Shown here piece after piece: positions 6,397-8,867 of a stretch of 8,867 nucleotides of DNA (its first letter is position 1; each line of letters opens with the position of its first letter). Both the position numbers and the translations under genes were made by a program. This DNA comes from Nitrospirota bacterium (GTDB lineage: Bacteria > Nitrospirota > Thermodesulfovibrionia > Thermodesulfovibrionales > JdFR-88): contig JAJYJB010000089.1 of assembly GCA_021789735.1 (NCBI GenBank), positions 1-8,867 of the forward strand, written 5' to 3'. The notes under the pieces were generated by a model that saw only the letters and a program-made list of their open reading frames with translations, did not search any database and was not told the DNA's origin.

Positions 6397-8556
6397 TCAG
6401 TTTGCCGTCAGCCGTCTCTTAAGTGCCGTGTGCCTGAGAGCGGTCTTGGCGTTTTTTACTGAAATGGCCAGGGCCTTTGGTTGGCCCAGGAGCACCATTA
6501 ACCGTTTTGCCCTGGTCACGGCGGTATATACGAGGTTTCTCTGCAGGAGCATGAAATGCTCGGTTACCACCGGCATTATGACAGCCGGGTATTCACTGCC
6601 CTGGCTCTTGTGCACCGAAGCGGCGTATGCAAGCTGGAGCTCTTCTGTCTCTTCCGGTCCGTAACCCACGCTTCGGCCGTAAAAATTCACAGTTATCCTT
6701 CCTTTTTCAATGCCGGTGATCCTTCCGGTGTCTCCGTTGTAAATGTCTTTTTCATAATTGTTTTTTGTCTGCATCACCTTGTCAAGCACTCTGAACACGC
6801 CGCCGCCTGCCTGCCCGCCTGATTTGTTAAGGGCTGACTGCAGTGTCCTGTTCAGGTTTGAAACGCCGAGCACGCCCTTGTGCATCGGTGAGAGCACCTG
6901 CACGTCTTTGAAAGGGTCAAACCCCCGGGCTGGGAGGGTTTTAGTGCAGAGCTCCACTATCTTCTCAAGAACGGCCTGCGACTCCTCTATCTTCAGAAAA
7001 AGGAAATCTCCGCCTCCGCCATGAAAGTAGGGCATCTCTCCGCTGTTTATCCTGTGGGCGTTCACCACTATCATGCTTTCCTTCGACTGCCTGAATATCT
7101 CGTCGAGTCTTTCGGCCGGGACAGCCCCTGAGGCTATCATGTCCCCAAGTACGTTGCCCGGCCCTACTGAAGGCAGCTGGTTCGAGTCTCCAACCAGGAT
7201 TAGGCCGCACTTGGGCGGGAGAGCTGAAAGTATGCGGGCCATAAGGGCGGTGTCTATCATGGAGCTTTCATCCAATATGAGCAGGTCGGCGTCTATCGGA
7301 TAAAGCCTGTTTCTTCTGAACCCTGTGGCCGGAGTGTATTCCAGCAGCCGGTGTATGGTCTTTGCCTCCTCGTGGGAAAGCTCTGAGAGCCTTTTTGCGG
7401 CCCGGCCTGTGGGGGCAGCCAGCCGGACCTTTTTGCCCCAGCGCTTGTATATCTTCAGGATGGCCTTTACGATGGTCGTTTTGCCCACGCCAGGCCCACC
7501 GGTTATGATGAAGGCCTTTTCGCATGCCGCGCCCTTTACGGCCTGCGTCTGCTTTTGCGAGAGCCCGAACGGAAGCTCTTTTTGCACCCATGCTGCGGCT
7601 TCCGGCGCATCTGGCATATCGGTGCGCCGATGATTTTTAAGCAGTGCCTTAACCCCGGCCGCCACCTCCAGTTCGGCATCGTGGAGCGCCTTCAGATAGA
7701 CTGCAGCACCGCCGTCTTTCCCGCCGTCAGGCAGGGCTACCTCGTCGATCACTATCTTCCCTCTTTCCGCAAGCGCGGAGGAGGCGTTAATGAGATTTTC
7801 CCTTGAGATAGAGAGGCTTTTCCCTGCCTCCTCTATCAGGCGGCCCTGCGGGTAGTAGACGTGCCCTTCATCTGAAAGACGCTCCAGCATATAGAGTATG
7901 CCCGCCTCGGCCCGCAGCGGGGACTCCCTCGGGATGCCGGTCCTGGCAGCGATGGAGTCGGCCTTTATGAAACCTATTCCGGAGACGTCCTCGGCAAGCC
8001 TGTATGGATTTGCCTTCAGTATCCCGATGGACTGCGGGCCGTACTGCTTGTATATTTTTATCGCATATGCCGGGCTTATCTCAAACTCCTGAAATGCTAT
8101 CATCATCTCTTTCAGTTCTTTCTGCTCTTTCAGGGATTTTTGCAGGCCTTCAATCTTTTTTGCGCCGATACCCTCCACCTGGGAAAGCCTGAAGGGGTCT
8201 TCATCGAGGACCTTCATGGTCTCGGCGCCGAATTTCTGGACGATCTTTTTGGCCATGACCGGGCCTATGCCCTTTACAAGGCCTGACGCCAGATACCGTT
8301 CAATGGCCTGGGCCGAGTGCAGCGGTAGAGCCTCGTAGAATGAGGCCTTGAGCTGTCTGCCGTATTTCGGGTGGTCTTCCCATTTTCCGGAAATCCGCAA
8401 GACCTGTCCGGCGTGTATGTTAGGTAGATTGCCGGTCACGGTGACAAGCCCGGATGTGTCCGCCGGAGTCGTAACGGTGAACCTGACCACGGCATAGTGG
8501 TTCTCCGGGTTATAAAATACGACCCTCTCGACAGTCCCTCTGATTTCAACCTGCAT
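6397..8556 (-). CDS. recD2: RecD2-type 5'-3' DNA helicase (ATP-dependent RecD/TraA family)
   Basis: This is a superfamily 1B helicase of the RecD2 class, which acts in DNA repair and replication fork maintenance without RecBC. At 719 residues it has the typical RecD2 layout. The N-terminal part (about 1-75) is OB-like. Helix-hairpin-helix repeats follow, seen as GIGPVMAKKI (96-105), VEGIGAKKIEGL (127-138) and VSGIGFIKAD (191-200). The helicase core has Walker A GGPGVGKT (353-360), motif II LDESSM (428-433), motif III GDSNQLPSVGPG (456-467), motif V VHKSQGSE (648-655) and motif VI YTAVTRAK (677-684). The extended N-terminus separates it from the RecD subunit of RecBCD. It is the first gene of the minus-strand set and is divergent from the rRNA operon. 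No Shine-Dalgarno sequence is seen; an extended -10 box ends 9 bases before the ATG. Some databases call this family RecD/TraA. Confidence 0.96.
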   Translation of the reverse strand: MQVEIRGTVERVVFYNPENHYAVVRFTVTTPADTSGLVTVTGNLPNIHAGQVLRISGKWEDHPKYGRQLKASFYEALPLHSAQAIERYLASGLVKGIGPVMAKKIVQKFGAETMKVLDEDPFRLSQVEGIGAKKIEGLQKSLKEQKELKEMMIAFQEFEISPAYAIKIYKQYGPQSIGILKANPYRLAEDVSGIGFIKADSIAARTGIPRESPLRAEAGILYMLERLSDEGHVYYPQGRLIEEAGKSLSISRENLINASSALAERGKIVIDEVALPDGGKDGGAAVYLKALHDAELEVAAGVKALLKNHRRTDMPDAPEAAAWVQKELPFGLSQKQTQAVKGAACEKAFIITGGPGVGKTTIVKAILKIYKRWGKKVRLAAPTGRAAKRLSELSHEEAKTIHRLLEYTPATGFRRNRLYPIDADLLILDESSMIDTALMARILSALPPKCGLILVGDSNQLPSVGPGNVLGDMIASGAVPAERLDEIFRQSKESMIVVNAHRINSGEMPYFHGGGGDFLFLKIEESQAVLEKIVELCTKTLPARGFDPFKDVQVLSPMHKGVLGVSNLNRTLQSALNKSGGQAGGGVFRVLDKVMQTKNNYEKDIYNGDTGRITGIEKGRITVNFYGRSVGYGPEETEELQLAYAASVHKSQGSEYPAVIMPVVTEHFMLLQRNLVYTAVTRAKRLMVLLGQPKALAISVKNAKTALRHTALKRRLTAN

Positions 8557-8565
8557 AACAGTTAT

Positions 8566-8574
8566 AATATATCA
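8566..8574 (-). promoter_or_regulatory. Possible extended -10 promoter of recD2, near-leaderless
   Basis: TGATATATT (extended -10, one mismatch) ends 9 bases before the recD2 ATG, within an A/T-rich stretch. No Shine-Dalgarno sequence or clear -35 box is present. A start 6 to 8 bases after the box leaves a leader of about 1 to 3 bases. Confidence 0.45.
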
Positions 8575-8647
8575 ATACTGCGGAGTTGATGGCGGAGCGT
8601 TTTTCGATTTTATAAGGGGCGGCTCGGACAAATTTTGCGCCGCGTGG

Positions 8648-8663
8648 TTTTTTTTGCAAAAAA
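8648..8663 (+). promoter_or_regulatory. A/T-rich UP-like element of the rRNA promoter
   Basis: Eight T, then GC, then six A lie immediately upstream of the rRNA -35 box, at about -38 to -53 from the predicted start. This is where rRNA UP elements contact the RNA polymerase alpha C-terminal domains. The inner 14 bases (8650-8663) are a perfect palindrome, TTTTTTGCAAAAAA. Confidence 0.6.
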
Positions 8664-8665
8664 GG

Positions 8666-8694
8666 TTGACAAACTTTTGGTCATCGTGTAAGTT
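8666..8694 (+). promoter_or_regulatory. rRNA operon promoter
   Basis: A perfect -35 box TTGACA (8666-8671) is followed after 17 bases by TAAGTT (8689-8694), a weak -10 box with 3 of 6 consensus bases. The predicted start is near 8701, about 68 bases before mature 16S. The placement next to a UP-like tract and just before boxA supports the call. The bases after the -10 box are not G/C-rich, unlike the discriminator usual in strongly stringent rRNA promoters. Confidence 0.7.
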
Positions 8695-8702
8695 AGTAAA
8701 GT

Positions 8703-8712
8703 TGCTCTTTGA
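8703..8712 (+). promoter_or_regulatory. boxA antitermination element
   Basis: TGCTCTTTGA closely matches the bacterial rRNA boxA (E. coli TGCTCTTTAA). In the leader transcript it would bind NusB-S10 and set up the antitermination complex that keeps polymerase from stopping in untranslated rRNA. It lies directly after the predicted transcription start. Confidence 0.8.
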
Positions 8713-8729
8713 AAAGACTAGCCTAAAAA

Positions 8730-8740
8730 GTGCGTAGCAC
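8730..8740 (+). promoter_or_regulatory. Small leader hairpin downstream of boxA
   Basis: GTGC-GTA-GCAC forms a 4-base-pair stem with a three-base loop, 17 bases after boxA. It may be part of the antitermination leader or of the 16S processing stem; the sequence does not decide which. Confidence 0.4.
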
Positions 8741-8768
8741 CCGGTCAATTCGAAAGTTCATATGAGTT

Positions 8769-8867
<99 letters not shown>

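Noticed and set aside
5857..6462. 201-codon open frame on the plus strand
   Set aside because: It is antisense to the secA N-terminus and the recD2 end, with no ribosome-binding site or recognisable protein features.
8589..8615. Eight-codon open frame MAERFSIL before the rRNA promoter, with GGAG just upstream
   Set aside because: It is too short to separate from chance, the GGAG is only 3 bases from the ATG, and it shows no attenuator logic for an rRNA operon.
8619..8655. GCGGC/GCCGC stem followed by a T-run, resembling a plus-strand terminator
   Set aside because: The stem is only 5 base pairs with a 15-base loop, the T-run starts 4 bases after it, and no plus-strand gene ends upstream. 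The T-run is better explained as the rRNA UP-like tract.

Overview
The window holds core bacterial genes from a genome of intermediate G+C. Everything is on the minus strand except the start of an rRNA operon at the right edge. The taxon cannot be fixed from sequence alone. The order rplM-rpsI-argC, an MglA-type GTPase, a GAF-GGDEF protein and the 16S 5' end (CGAACGCTGGCGGCGTGCCTAACACATG, split here only for description) suggest a diderm of the Desulfobacterota ('Deltaproteobacteria') or Nitrospirota type. This is inference partly from recalled gene orders.

Layout from right to left, in the direction of transcription. At 8769-8867 the 16S rRNA gene begins on the plus strand, preceded by a sigma70-type promoter, an A/T-rich UP-like tract, a boxA antitermination element and a small hairpin. 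Divergent from it, at 8556-6397, is recD2 (a 5'-3' helicase with N-terminal OB and HhH regions). After 66 bases comes secA (6330-3718). It overlaps by 8 bases a receiver-like/GAF/GGDEF diguanylate cyclase (3725-2325), which overlaps by 14 bases an MglA-family small GTPase carrying a 250-residue coiled-coil extension (2338-995). After a 94-base gap with its own promoter come rplM (900-469), rpsI (435-43) and the first codons of argC (32-1).

How the genes relate. secA, the cyclase and the GTPase are so tightly packed that they are very probably co-transcribed, and the last two may be translationally coupled. The cyclase and GTPase together look like a signalling pair, possibly c-di-GMP synthesis linked to cell polarity or surface behaviour; no MglB-like GAP is present in the window. 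rplM-rpsI is the ordinary L13/S9 ribosomal operon, with argC as a downstream passenger.

The most interesting signals are regulatory. recD2, secA and the GTPase gene each have an extended -10 box (TGnTATAAT-like) only 5 to 9 bases before the ATG and no clear Shine-Dalgarno sequence, which suggests leaderless or nearly leaderless transcripts. rplM and rpsI instead have Shine-Dalgarno sequences. The rpsI ribosome-binding region contains a (GA)6(TA)3 tract between AAGG and the ATG. The rplM promoter and the rRNA upstream region share an 11-base motif. I saw no mobile element, CRISPR array or tRNA, and no cluster that would count as a wholly undescribed system.
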